Below, piece by piece: positions 1-8,600 of a DNA stretch of 64,000 nt. The notes beneath the pieces are model-generated. The model did not search any database. It saw only the letters and a list, made by a program, of their open reading frames with translations, and was not told the origin of the DNA. The position numbers and the translations under genes are program-made. Position 1 is the first letter of the stretch; each line of letters opens with the position of its first letter. This stretch comes from Legionella beliardensis (GTDB taxonomy: Bacteria; Pseudomonadota; Gammaproteobacteria; Legionellales; Legionellaceae): contig NZ_UGNV01000001.1 of assembly GCF_900452395.1 (NCBI RefSeq), positions 2,319,501 to 2,383,500 of the forward strand, given 5' to 3'.

Positions 1-227
1 TCAACATGTGAAAGTAAAATTTTGCGCGCTTCTTTATCTTTAACAAATACATTTTGGGTTCTGACTGAATAAGGGTATTCGGTAACCAGTAAAACATCAT
101 ACCCTTTGCTTAGCGCAGCTAAAGCGGTAGATAGCCCAGAAGGGCCACCTCCCATAATAACAATGGGATTCTTAAGGTTTTTATCGGCAAGCAGATCATC
201 TAAACCACTTTCATGTCTAGTTCTCAT
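1..227 (-). CDS. FAD/NAD(P)-binding oxidoreductase, N-terminal part only
   Basis: The gene runs off the left edge, so only about 75 N-terminal residues are visible. After a roughly 20-residue polar leader comes a beta strand and the dinucleotide-binding glycine motif GGGPSGLSTA, followed by a helix and a second strand (YDVLLVTEY). This is the classic Rossmann start of FAD-dependent monooxygenases and related flavoenzymes. The ATG at 227 has an in-frame stop shortly upstream, which supports it, although the ribosome site is weak. The substrate cannot be told from this fragment. Confidence 0.7.
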   Translation of the reverse strand, partial: MRTRHESGLDDLLADKNLKNPIVIMGGGPSGLSTALAALSKGYDVLLVTEYPYSVRTQNVFVKDKEARKILLSHV

Positions 228-435
228 AATTTGCGGTACTCTAATGGAAGATTACTCACAATTTTGTTTAATTATAGTACAAAATTAATGCGGGAATTTT
301 TGTAAACCACACGGTAGATGACCTAAGCACTGCTTGAGCTTAGATGGTTTTTAACCCAGTTGATTTTTAAGGTTGAATTGATATAAATTTTTTATTTCAA
401 AAACTTAATTAATGCTTACCCTTCACTTAAAAAAC

Positions 436-1452
436 TCAGCTTAGGATTGAGTTATTGTTATTAACTTCCTGATTTTGCGACTCATTATCACGGGATTTGT
501 CTTGCTCCTGAGCTGGCTGCTTATTCTTTGCGTTATTTATTTGTTCTTCTGAGGAGGTAAAAAAGCGAAACTTTCTTCTACGGCTAGGGCTATCAAGTTT
601 TACGCCTTTATCCCAATAAGTCGTATCTAGATCATAACAATACTTAGGTACATTCGTAGGAATTCTAGGTGATGATGGTTTTTCAAGCTCATATTGCTTA
701 ACGAGTTCTTCTATTTTTACTTCACCTTTTATGTCTTTATTTGGTCCTTTAGCTCTCATTAAAGCGACAGGTTTAAACTTATCTGTTTTAGTGCCCTTGG
801 TGTTAAAAGTAATACCCGTTCCTAAAGGTTGATCAATCATTTGCAACACTTCTGCGCTTGACAATAATGATTTACATTCCCCACTAAAACATATTTCTGG
901 ATTAACCTTAATACCATGTTCATTAAAATAATTTTTTATTCTTTTTATTAATAGCCATTCCTCTAAAGTACTATGCATAGTCGCTGACTGTAGAAAAGGC
1001 CTCATAACTACTAATTGTAGATCTTGATTCGTTTTTAAATCTTTACAATTAAATACAGCATAAGCATGAGTATACATTTTTTCACTAGGAATTGTTTTAT
1101 CAGGTGCGTAAGCTAGGAATGTATCTGACAGATTATCTACTGAATTCAACCCTACTGTAAGTACATGACCTTCGTCATTGAGAATTAGAAGTCGATAATT
1201 CTTAAAAAAATCAAATTGAAATACTTTTCCTTCTTGAATTAACGAATCAATAGCTTGTGTTGCTGTAGTATGCTCATTTTCTTGCAAGCCTTCTACTACC
1301 ATATTATCTGGTGTAGAATTGTTATTTTCTGAGTCAATAACTTCATCTTTTGGGGAACTGCCTGTATGTTCAGGTTGCTCGTCAAGCTTAACGAATTTAG
1401 AAAAGTTCTCAGAATTAGTATCCACTTTACGCTTTAGTTCACTGCTTTTCAT
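436..1452 (-). CDS. Candidate Dot/Icm effector, paralogue A of a tandem pair
   Basis: I do not recognise this 338-residue protein. It has no signal peptide or membrane segment. A polar, low-complexity N-terminus (about 1-70) leads into a folded core, and the C-terminus is rich in Q, E, N and S. The core aligns along its length with the next gene (1598-2677): shared landmarks are THAY.VFN, a CFSGECKSLL block, LQMIDQPLG.GITFNTKGT and a final SP..RRK..FF motif. It has its own promoter with a PmrA-box-like site at 1491-1523. That promoter, the hydrophilic tail and the tandem paralogue together suggest a type IV-secreted effector; this is inference and the activity is unknown. Confidence 0.75.
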   Translation of the reverse strand: MKSSELKRKVDTNSENFSKFVKLDEQPEHTGSSPKDEVIDSENNNSTPDNMVVEGLQENEHTTATQAIDSLIQEGKVFQFDFFKNYRLLILNDEGHVLTVGLNSVDNLSDTFLAYAPDKTIPSEKMYTHAYAVFNCKDLKTNQDLQLVVMRPFLQSATMHSTLEEWLLIKRIKNYFNEHGIKVNPEICFSGECKSLLSSAEVLQMIDQPLGTGITFNTKGTKTDKFKPVALMRAKGPNKDIKGEVKIEELVKQYELEKPSSPRIPTNVPKYCYDLDTTYWDKGVKLDSPSRRRKFRFFTSSEEQINNAKNKQPAQEQDKSRDNESQNQEVNNNNSILS

Positions 1453-1490
1453 ACCAAAATCTACAGAAAATAAGTCATTAGCTTCTATGT

Positions 1491-1523
1491 ATTATACTAG
1501 GAATTTATTAAGTAAAAATTAAC
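1491..1523 (-). promoter_or_regulatory. PmrA-box-like tandem repeat with -10 box
   Basis: On the minus strand, GTTAATTTT-TA-CTTAATAAA occupies 1523-1504. It is followed after 7 bp by a perfect TATAAT at 1496-1491. The 9-2-9 direct repeat matches the published Legionella PmrA element (cTTAATatT twice, 2 bp apart) and the Coxiella form CTTAA-N2-TT-N2-CTTAA with one mismatch. No sigma70 -35 box is present, as expected for an activator-dependent promoter. It would drive the gene at 436-1452. Confidence 0.7.
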
Positions 1524-1597
1524 AATATTGAATAAATTATAGCCAAAACAAGTAGTTCATGAAAAGTGAAGCCATGTTATATTTTATTATAAAATAG

Positions 1598-2677
1598 TTA
1601 GCTTAATTTTGAATTATTGCTATTAAATTCTCTATCCTGGTCTTGAGACTCATTATTATCATTTGATTTATCTTCTTGCTCATGAGTGTCCTGCTCATTC
1701 TTTACTTTAGTTGTTTGTTCGCCTGAGGAGAAAAAGCTATCTTTTCTCCGATATTGAGGACTATTAAGTTTTAAGCCTAAATCCCACTCTTCCTTATCTA
1801 AATCAAAATTACGCTTAGGTATGTAGGTAAGTATTCTAGGCAGTGACGGTTTTTCTCCTCCATGCCACCTTTGAACTAGCTCTCTTAGCTTTATTTCATC
1901 TGAATTAGTAAGTTCTTTTAGCTTAGCAATGGGCTTAAAGGCATTTGTTTGCGTACCTTTGGTGTTAAAAGTAATACCCTTTCCTAAGGGTTGATCTATC
2001 ATTTGCAACACTTGTTCGATTGTTAATAGTGATTTACATTCACCACTAAAGCAGTAATCCTTCAAATCAAGCTCAATATTTTTCTCTTGAAAATATTTTC
2101 GTATCGTATTTGTTGTTACCCATTGCTTGAATCTAGTATGCCAAGTTTCTGCCTGTGCAAAGGGCCGCATAATTACTAATTGTATTGGCTGTTCTGTTTT
2201 TATATCTTTACCATTAAACACCACATAAGCGTGCGTATAATTTTTTTCATTAGGAATGGTTTTCTCAGTTGAGTAAGATAAAAACGTAGCTGACCGGTCA
2301 GCTAATGAATTCAATCCTACTGCAAGTACATAACCTGCTTCACTGAGTATTAAATACCTGTGCGATGTGAAAGTGGATTTTTGATGTATCTTGTCTGCTG
2401 CTAATAAATTGTCAAGGACTTGTGTTGATATAACCTGTTCTGGTTCTGTTTCTTGAGAGTCTTTAAGCACTGAAGTATTATCTACAGATATAGTATTGCT
2501 GTTTTCTAAGCTACTAGATTCATTTTTTAAGGAATGTTTAGTACTTTCAGCTTGCTCACTAAGCTTATCAGAGTTAGCAGATACTTCAGAAGGATTTACA
2601 GTAGTTGTAAGGGGTCTAGTGGGCAGGGCCTGCTCTTTATCTGTCACTCTACGCTTTTGTAATATACGACTTTGCAT
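1598..2677 (-). CDS. Candidate Dot/Icm effector, paralogue B of a tandem pair
   Basis: This 359-residue protein is of unknown function and clearly homologous to the gene at 436-1452. The N-terminal 85 residues are polar and diverged, the core (about 85-310) is conserved, and the last 40 residues are acidic and glutamine/asparagine rich (EQEDK, NESQDQD), resembling the glutamate-rich tails seen in many Dot/Icm substrates. There is no signal peptide or membrane helix. The start ATG at 2677 has a modest TAGTAGG ribosome site. It carries its own PmrA-type promoter at 2723-2755, so the two paralogues look separately transcribed but co-regulated. Effector status is inferred; no enzyme motif is recognised. 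Confidence 0.75.
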   Translation of the reverse strand: MQSRILQKRRVTDKEQALPTRPLTTTVNPSEVSANSDKLSEQAESTKHSLKNESSSLENSNTISVDNTSVLKDSQETEPEQVISTQVLDNLLAADKIHQKSTFTSHRYLILSEAGYVLAVGLNSLADRSATFLSYSTEKTIPNEKNYTHAYVVFNGKDIKTEQPIQLVIMRPFAQAETWHTRFKQWVTTNTIRKYFQEKNIELDLKDYCFSGECKSLLTIEQVLQMIDQPLGKGITFNTKGTQTNAFKPIAKLKELTNSDEIKLRELVQRWHGGEKPSLPRILTYIPKRNFDLDKEEWDLGLKLNSPQYRRKDSFFSSGEQTTKVKNEQDTHEQEDKSNDNNESQDQDREFNSNNSKLS

Positions 2678-2722
2678 GTAAAACCTACTAAAACATAAAA
2701 CTTACTGATTATGTCCTAAGGG

Positions 2723-2755
2723 ATTATACTAGGATTTTATTAAGTAAAAATTAAC
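2723..2755 (-). promoter_or_regulatory. PmrA-box-like tandem repeat with -10 box
   Basis: On the minus strand, the same 20-bp sequence as upstream of the neighbouring paralogue (GTTAATTTT-TA-CTTAATAAA, 2755-2736) is followed after 7 bp by TATAAT at 2728-2723. Box, spacing and -10 are all kept while the flanking DNA differs. That argues for a functional regulatory site driving 1598-2677. Confidence 0.7.
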
Positions 2756-2866
2756 AAATAACACACAATTTGATTATGCTGTAGACAAGATCACTCAGAT
2801 AAACTGAAATGAAACTTAGCTATCAATCCTAATGATTTGCATCAAACTACGTTGTAATACGATTAA

Positions 2867-3385
2867 TTAGTTATTTTTAGTAGTTTGGCCCTTATCAGAA
2901 TCAACATGCAAATAACCTGTTATCAGCTTATCTATAACCTCTTTTTTAGTATCCCATTGTTGAATAACCACGCGATTTAGCTCTTGACAATTATCACCAA
3001 ACCAAGGTCCTAACTGTACAATCAATAAAGGAATCGTTGTTTTAAGGCAATTATTTACGTCTTCCTTTATTTCTTTTTTACATAAGTCACCTTTGGTATA
3101 ACAAGTATCAATCAGATTATTAGCTAAATTTTCCCAGTTAGCAGGCGGTTCAACACCTAAAAATTCTTTATTCATAATGTTAGGTAGGCTATTTTTTACT
3201 AACCATTTAGCCTTCGCAGGAGACATAGGCTTAGTGCATAATTTTTTTTCAAAATTATCTTTTAAATCTCGCCCTATTACTGATGTTTTCTGTAAGTCGG
3301 GACAAATGGGCTTTTCAGGCGCTGCAATCAAGGATGTATGCCAAAGAAAAAAAACTAATATCGGACTTATTTTTGGTAATTTCAT
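2867..3385 (-). CDS. Small secreted cysteine-rich hypothetical protein
   Basis: This 172-residue protein has a typical cleavable signal peptide (hydrophobic stretch ILVFFLWHTSLIAA followed by APEKP). The mature part holds six cysteines, an even number that would suit three periplasmic disulfides. No family is recognised. Two adjacent ATGs exist (3388 and 3385); the second sits better, 5 nt after an AGGA ribosome site. It has its own promoter at 3407-3435. DsbD is encoded elsewhere in this window, but no direct link is visible. Confidence 0.65.
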   Translation of the reverse strand: MKLPKISPILVFFLWHTSLIAAPEKPICPDLQKTSVIGRDLKDNFEKKLCTKPMSPAKAKWLVKNSLPNIMNKEFLGVEPPANWENLANNLIDTCYTKGDLCKKEIKEDVNNCLKTTIPLLIVQLGPWFGDNCQELNRVVIQQWDTKKEVIDKLITGYLHVDSDKGQTTKNN

Positions 3386-3406
3386 CATTATCCTTCGCTC
3401 ATTTAG

Positions 3407-3435
3407 ATTAAAAGGCTAATTTACAAATACGTCAA
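3407..3435 (-). promoter_or_regulatory. Sigma70-type promoter for 2867-3385
   Basis: On the minus strand, TTGACG (3435-3430) and TTTAAT (3412-3407) are separated by exactly 17 bp. Each hexamer matches five of six consensus bases. The start codon lies about 20 bp downstream. Confidence 0.55.
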
Positions 3436-3478
3436 TTCAGTTATTATAGTTTAAAAATAAACTACCATCCTGCTATCT

Positions 3479-4555
3479 ATGACTATTTCCTCCTATGCTG
3501 ACGAAGTTTTACAATTGACAAAAGATGAGCTACTTCACTTAACAGCAGCAGAAATGGGGCTTAAATTTAATGAAGAAAAAGAGGGCAGCCGCCTTACTGT
3601 TTATTTACAGGCAGGCTTTCCTGTTAATTCGTTACACACACATTTTTTGCCAATGATTAAAGCAAAGCTGCAACAAATATACCCATCGCTACAAATTGAT
3701 ACCCATTTAGACTTTTTTGTAAAAGCACATCGAACGCAGCTAGCAGGTAAGGGATTGCGTGGTGTTAAAAATACAATAGCCATTGCCTCAGGAAAAGGCG
3801 GTGTTGGTAAATCAACGGTGGCTGTTAATTTAGCAACCGCATTGGCACGTTGCGGCGCGCGTGTCGGCATTTTAGATGCTGATATTTATGGGCCAAGCAT
3901 TCCCTTAATGCTCGGTCAACATCAGCCTGTTGAAGTCAGTGAAGAGCATTACTTGCCAGTCAAAGTACATGGCATACAAGCCATGTCAATTGGTTATCTA
4001 ATGCCAAGCGATGAGCAAGCATTAATATGGCGTGGACCTATGCTCGCTAAATCCTTAATCCAAATGCTTGATCTTACTTTATGGGATGAATTGGATTATT
4101 TATTGATTGATTTACCCCCGGGCACAGGCGATATTCAATTAAGCTTAGTGCAAAAAATTCCTCTTACCGGCGCGGTAATCGTCACCACACCGCAAGCTGT
4201 TGCAACCTTAGATGCGCAAAAAGCCATTCAAATGTTTTCTAAAACAAACATTGATGTTTTAGGCTTAGTTGAAAATATGTCTTTTCATACCTGTAGCCAT
4301 TGTGGCCATCAAGATAATTTATTTGGTGAAGGAGGCGGAAAAAAATTGGCATCGACATTTAACATCCCTTTATTAGGCCAATTACCACTGGATAACCGTA
4401 TTCGCAGCCATTGCGACGAGGGACGCCCGACAGCCGCGCACGCTAAAGATGAATTAGCTTTAGCTTTTACCAAAACAGCGCTTAATTTAGCGATTAACTT
4501 GGCAAAAAAACCCTTAAACTACGCTGATCGGTTTCCACCTATTGTCGTTGAATAG
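3479..4555 (+). CDS. apbC: Mrp/ApbC/NBP35-family iron-sulfur cluster carrier ATPase
   Basis: This P-loop ATPase carries and delivers Fe-S clusters in the cytoplasm. The 358 residues comprise an N-terminal MIP18-like segment (about 1-90) and an Mrp domain. The deviant Walker A SGKGGVGKST lies at 104-113, DADIYGPSIP follows, LIDLPPGTGD is the Walker B/switch region, and the cluster-binding pair C272-S-H-C275 is present. Length and domain order match bacterial Mrp (about 360 residues). The start at 3479 has a poor ribosome site. The gene converges on ku with 20 bp between stops. Confidence 0.95.
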   Translation: MTISSYADEVLQLTKDELLHLTAAEMGLKFNEEKEGSRLTVYLQAGFPVNSLHTHFLPMIKAKLQQIYPSLQIDTHLDFFVKAHRTQLAGKGLRGVKNTIAIASGKGGVGKSTVAVNLATALARCGARVGILDADIYGPSIPLMLGQHQPVEVSEEHYLPVKVHGIQAMSIGYLMPSDEQALIWRGPMLAKSLIQMLDLTLWDELDYLLIDLPPGTGDIQLSLVQKIPLTGAVIVTTPQAVATLDAQKAIQMFSKTNIDVLGLVENMSFHTCSHCGHQDNLFGEGGGKKLASTFNIPLLGQLPLDNRIRSHCDEGRPTAAHAKDELALAFTKTALNLAINLAKKPLNYADRFPPIVVE

Positions 4556-4575
4556 ATAGCTTTGACAGACATTGC

Positions 4576-5403
4576 TTATTTTTTATCACTGTGGCTGCCA
4601 GAGGATTTACGAGCCTTATTCTTAAGGCTATTTTTAAGTAACGTCATAAAATCAATGAGATCGTCATTTTTCTCAGTAGGCTTTTGCGCTTTTCTTTTTG
4701 TTGATTTGGTCGGTTTCTTTTCTTCAATCCATTTCATCAGCGCTTCACGATACTCATCATGATACTTTTCAGGCTGCCATTTGGCGCTCATTTCGTCAAT
4801 TAAATCGGTCGCTATTTTAATTTCGCGATCGTTAATATGATAAGCTTTTAGGCTTTCTTCTGGAAATTCAAATTCACTGTGACTGCGAATTTCTTGCTGG
4901 TAACGAATCACATATAAAATTAAAGCATCTTCATGAGGTAGAATTAGTGTTAAATGCTCTCTGTTGCGAATGACAATTTTAGCAACACCCACTTTCTTGG
5001 TCTTTTTTAACGATTCACGCAACAAGACATACGCTTTTTTATTAGAGCTATCGGGCACCATGTAATAAGGTCTATCAAAATAAAGACAGCTAACGTCACT
5101 TAAATTTACAAATTCTTCAATATCAATAGACTTAAACGCTTCAGGCGCGGCCCGCTTAAAATCTTCCTCATCGAGAACAACATAGCTTCCTTTTTGAAAC
5201 TCATACGCTTTAACCACCTCATCCCAAGGCACTTCTTTACCCGTTTCAGCATTAATACGTTCATAGTGAACACGAGATTGATCACGGGAATCTAAAAGAT
5301 GGAAACGTAACTCATTCTTTTTTTCGACTGGGTATAAATCCACAGGAATTGCTACTAACCCAAATGAAATATATCCCTTCCAAACTGGTTTTGTCATAGT
5401 CAT
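4576..5403 (-). CDS. ku: Non-homologous end-joining protein Ku
   Basis: Bacterial Ku forms a homodimeric ring on DNA double-strand ends and recruits LigD ligase. The 275-residue protein opens with the family signature (PVWKGYISFGLVAIPVDLYP). The core beta-barrel region carries ERINAETGKEVPWDEVVKAYEF and VLDEEDF, followed by YYMVPD. A lysine/serine-rich tail from about 235 probably contacts DNA. Family length is about 250-300. No ligD gene lies in this window, so the partner must be elsewhere or absent. Confidence 0.95.
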   Translation of the reverse strand: MTMTKPVWKGYISFGLVAIPVDLYPVEKKNELRFHLLDSRDQSRVHYERINAETGKEVPWDEVVKAYEFQKGSYVVLDEEDFKRAAPEAFKSIDIEEFVNLSDVSCLYFDRPYYMVPDSSNKKAYVLLRESLKKTKKVGVAKIVIRNREHLTLILPHEDALILYVIRYQQEIRSHSEFEFPEESLKAYHINDREIKIATDLIDEMSAKWQPEKYHDEYREALMKWIEEKKPTKSTKRKAQKPTEKNDDLIDFMTLLKNSLKNKARKSSGSHSDKK

Positions 5404-5608
5404 CCCTGTGTTATTAGGCTAAATGAATTCTTATTTTAGTATAGGATAAAACCACCTGAAGTAAACTGCTTTAATACCGGTAGATAAATTGAATAATTAT
5501 ATAAGACTTCTTTTCTTCATCTTTACCTAGCATCCTTAAGCTAAGATCCCTTCTTGCAATAAGGCCATTTACAGCCTAAGCTCGTAAACAGCCGTAGCAA
5601 AGTTAAAA

Positions 5609-8600
5609 TTAAGGGCTAAAAGTTCGAATACACCGCACAGGAAGAGGAAATGTCTTATTGTTAGGGAGCGAACCCCCTGAAGAAAAAGAAAATTGGTAGG
5701 CATTACTAATATTGAACTGACTCGAACTCCAATAGGGAAAGACAGAGAACCCAACAATTCCACTTGTATAAATTGCATTAAATTCATCCCGTGCTGGCAA
5801 AAACCAATTCGCATCAAACCCTGCGGCTTGTCGGCAGTACCGAGCAGCACAATTAAGCGTTGTCGTACAAGCCGGATCGGTATTGATGATATTAGTGGTA
5901 TTTTGCGCGCCATTAGTCAAGCTGGTACTAACATTATTGTTTAAACTACTACTCCAGGACACAAAGGAACTAGAATCAGTGGCAGAAACCACCCTGCCAC
6001 TGGTGCCTGCACCATCAACTAGATAAACAATACCTCCTAAATAAGAGTCGCCCACAGCCACCACATAGGTATACCCTCCAGGGACTGTCGTGCTGCCACC
6101 AATCGCAGTTACTACTACATCGGCAGGACCTGTGGTGTTAGCAGGGGTGACCACGGTCACTGAGGAATCATTTACCACTGTAATCCCTGTGGCAGGTATT
6201 CCATCAAAGGTAACGCTAGTAGTGCCAGTTAAGTTCGCACCACTAATGGTAACGGTCTGACCGCCAGCTGCCGGCCCTGAACCTGGGCTAATGCCGTTAA
6301 TAAGAGGAGGATTGACATAAGTATATCCCAGAGGAATGGTATAAGTGCCACCAGGTGCGGTCACCGTGACATTGACTGCTCCTGCCGTGCCCGCTGGGGT
6401 TACTACAGTGACTGTAGAGTCATTGAGTACCGTAACACTGGTACCTGGCACGCCATCAAAAGTGACGCTCGTAGTGCCAGTTAAATTGGTACCGGTCAGG
6501 GTAACCGTTTGACCACCGGCCATGGGCCCCTCATCGGGATTAATGCTTAAGATAAACGGCGTTGGCAAATAAGTATACCCTCCTGGAACTGTGACACTGC
6601 CACCTACGGTAGTCAGTGTTACATCAACTGCTCCTGCGGGAACAGCAGGAGTAACTACCGTGACTGTAGAATCATTAACCACAGTGACGCCAGTGGCTGG
6701 TGTGCCACCAAAAGTAACATTGGTCGTGCCGATTAAATTCGTACCAGTAATCGTCACGGTCTGGCCACCAAGCTCAGGCCCTGATGTTGGATTGATAGTG
6801 ATAATAGTTGGCGCGGCCACATACGTATATGCGCCAGCGGCCGTCGCACTACCACCCACGGTAGTTAACGTGACATCCACAGATCCTGCGGTGCCGGCAG
6901 GCGTCACCACGGTGACTGTGGAATCATTGACCACTGTGATGCCGGTCGCTGGTGCCCCACCAAAAGTCACACTGGTCGTACCGGTTAAATTCGTACCGGT
7001 AATCGTCACGGTCTGGCCACCCGCTGCAGGCCCTGCGGTGGGATTAACTGTAGTGATAGTGGGTGCCGCCACATAGGTATACCCGCCAGGCACTGTCTCA
7101 CTGCCACCCACGGTAGTCACCATCACATCAACAGGCCCAGCAATACCGGCAGGCGTCACCACGGTGACTGTGGAATCATTGACCACCGTCACCCCCGTAG
7201 CCGGTGTGCCATCAAAGGTGACACTGTTGGTTCCGGTTAAATTCGTACCCGTAATCGTCACCGTCTGGCCACCTGCTGCAGGTCCTGCTGTTGGATTAAT
7301 GGTGGTGATGGTGGGCGCGGTCACATACGTATACCCGCCAGGTATCGTGACACTGCCACCCACAGTAGTCACCGTCACATCAACAGGCCCTGCAATACCA
7401 GCAGGCGTCACCACGGTGACTGTGGAATCATTGACCACCGTCACCCCCGTAGCCGGTGTGCCACCAAAGGTGACACTGTTGGTTCCGGTTAAATTCGCAC
7501 CCGTAATGGTCACCGTCTGGCCGCCGGTCACAGGGCCGGCATTCGGATTAATTAAAGTAATGGTTGGCGTCGTTACATAGACATGCCCACCCGGCACGGT
7601 CACACTACCGCCGGTGGCGGTTAAGGTGACATCCACGGGGCCAGCAAGGCCTGCGGGCGTGACCACCGTCACCGTGGCATCATTGACGACCGTAACACCC
7701 GTAGCTGGCGTGCTGCCAAAGGTCACACTGGTCGTGCCGGTTAAATTTGTACCGGTAATGGTCACGGTCTGCCCGCCCGTCGTCGACCCTGACGTTGGAT
7801 TAATTGTGGTGATAGTAGGCGCTGCCACATAGGTATACCCGCTCGAAAGCGTTGCACTACCACTGGTTGTGGTGACCGTCACCCCCACAGGCCCAACAGG
7901 CCCTGCGGGGGTGACGACGAGGAGGGTCGCGTCATTAACGACCGTCACACTGGTGACGGGTGTGCCACCAAACGTGACACTCGTGGTGCCCGATAAATTC
8001 GCACCGGTTAGGGTGACGGCTTGCCCGCCCGCTACGGGGCCTGCACTAGGATTAAGGGTAGTAATCGTCGGGGCCGCGAGATAGGCATACCCGCCGGCAA
8101 GCGTGGCACTGCCGCCGGTGGTCGTCACCGTGACATCCACAGGCCCGGCAAGACCTGCCGGCGTGACCACCGTCACCGTGGAATCATTGACCACCGAGAT
8201 ACCCGTGGCAGGTACACCGCCAAAGGTCACGTTGGTGGTACCGGTTAAGTTAGTACCGGTCAACGTGACTGTTTGGCCGCCGGCTACGGGTCCCGTGGTG
8301 GGTGTAAGGCTTGTCAGCGTTGGGGGTGGCACCACATAGGTAAAGGCATTCGCTTTGGTGACTTGACCAGCAGACGTGGTTAACACGACGGCCACCACGC
8401 CAGCCGCATGGGCGGCGGTCGTAACAATCACTTGAGTGTCCGTGACTTGGTTAATGAGCGCTGGGGCGCCATTAAACGTGACCTGACTGGTGGTGCCTAA
8501 ATGTTCCCCGGTAATAATAACAACAGTACCACCAGCCGTACTGCCCACGGCCGGGGTAAGACTAGCAATCGTCGGTTGGGCCACGGTGACATAGAGATAG

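Noticed and set aside
6056-8323. CRISPR array suspected from regular spacing
   Set aside because: The 252-bp units are coding throughout and near identical, with no short repeat/unique spacer pattern.
6591-8339. Long plus-strand open frames opposite the TIG repeats
   Set aside because: They repeat with the same period as the TIG units and give low-complexity Val/Pro/Thr chains; they are antisense shadows of the adhesin gene.
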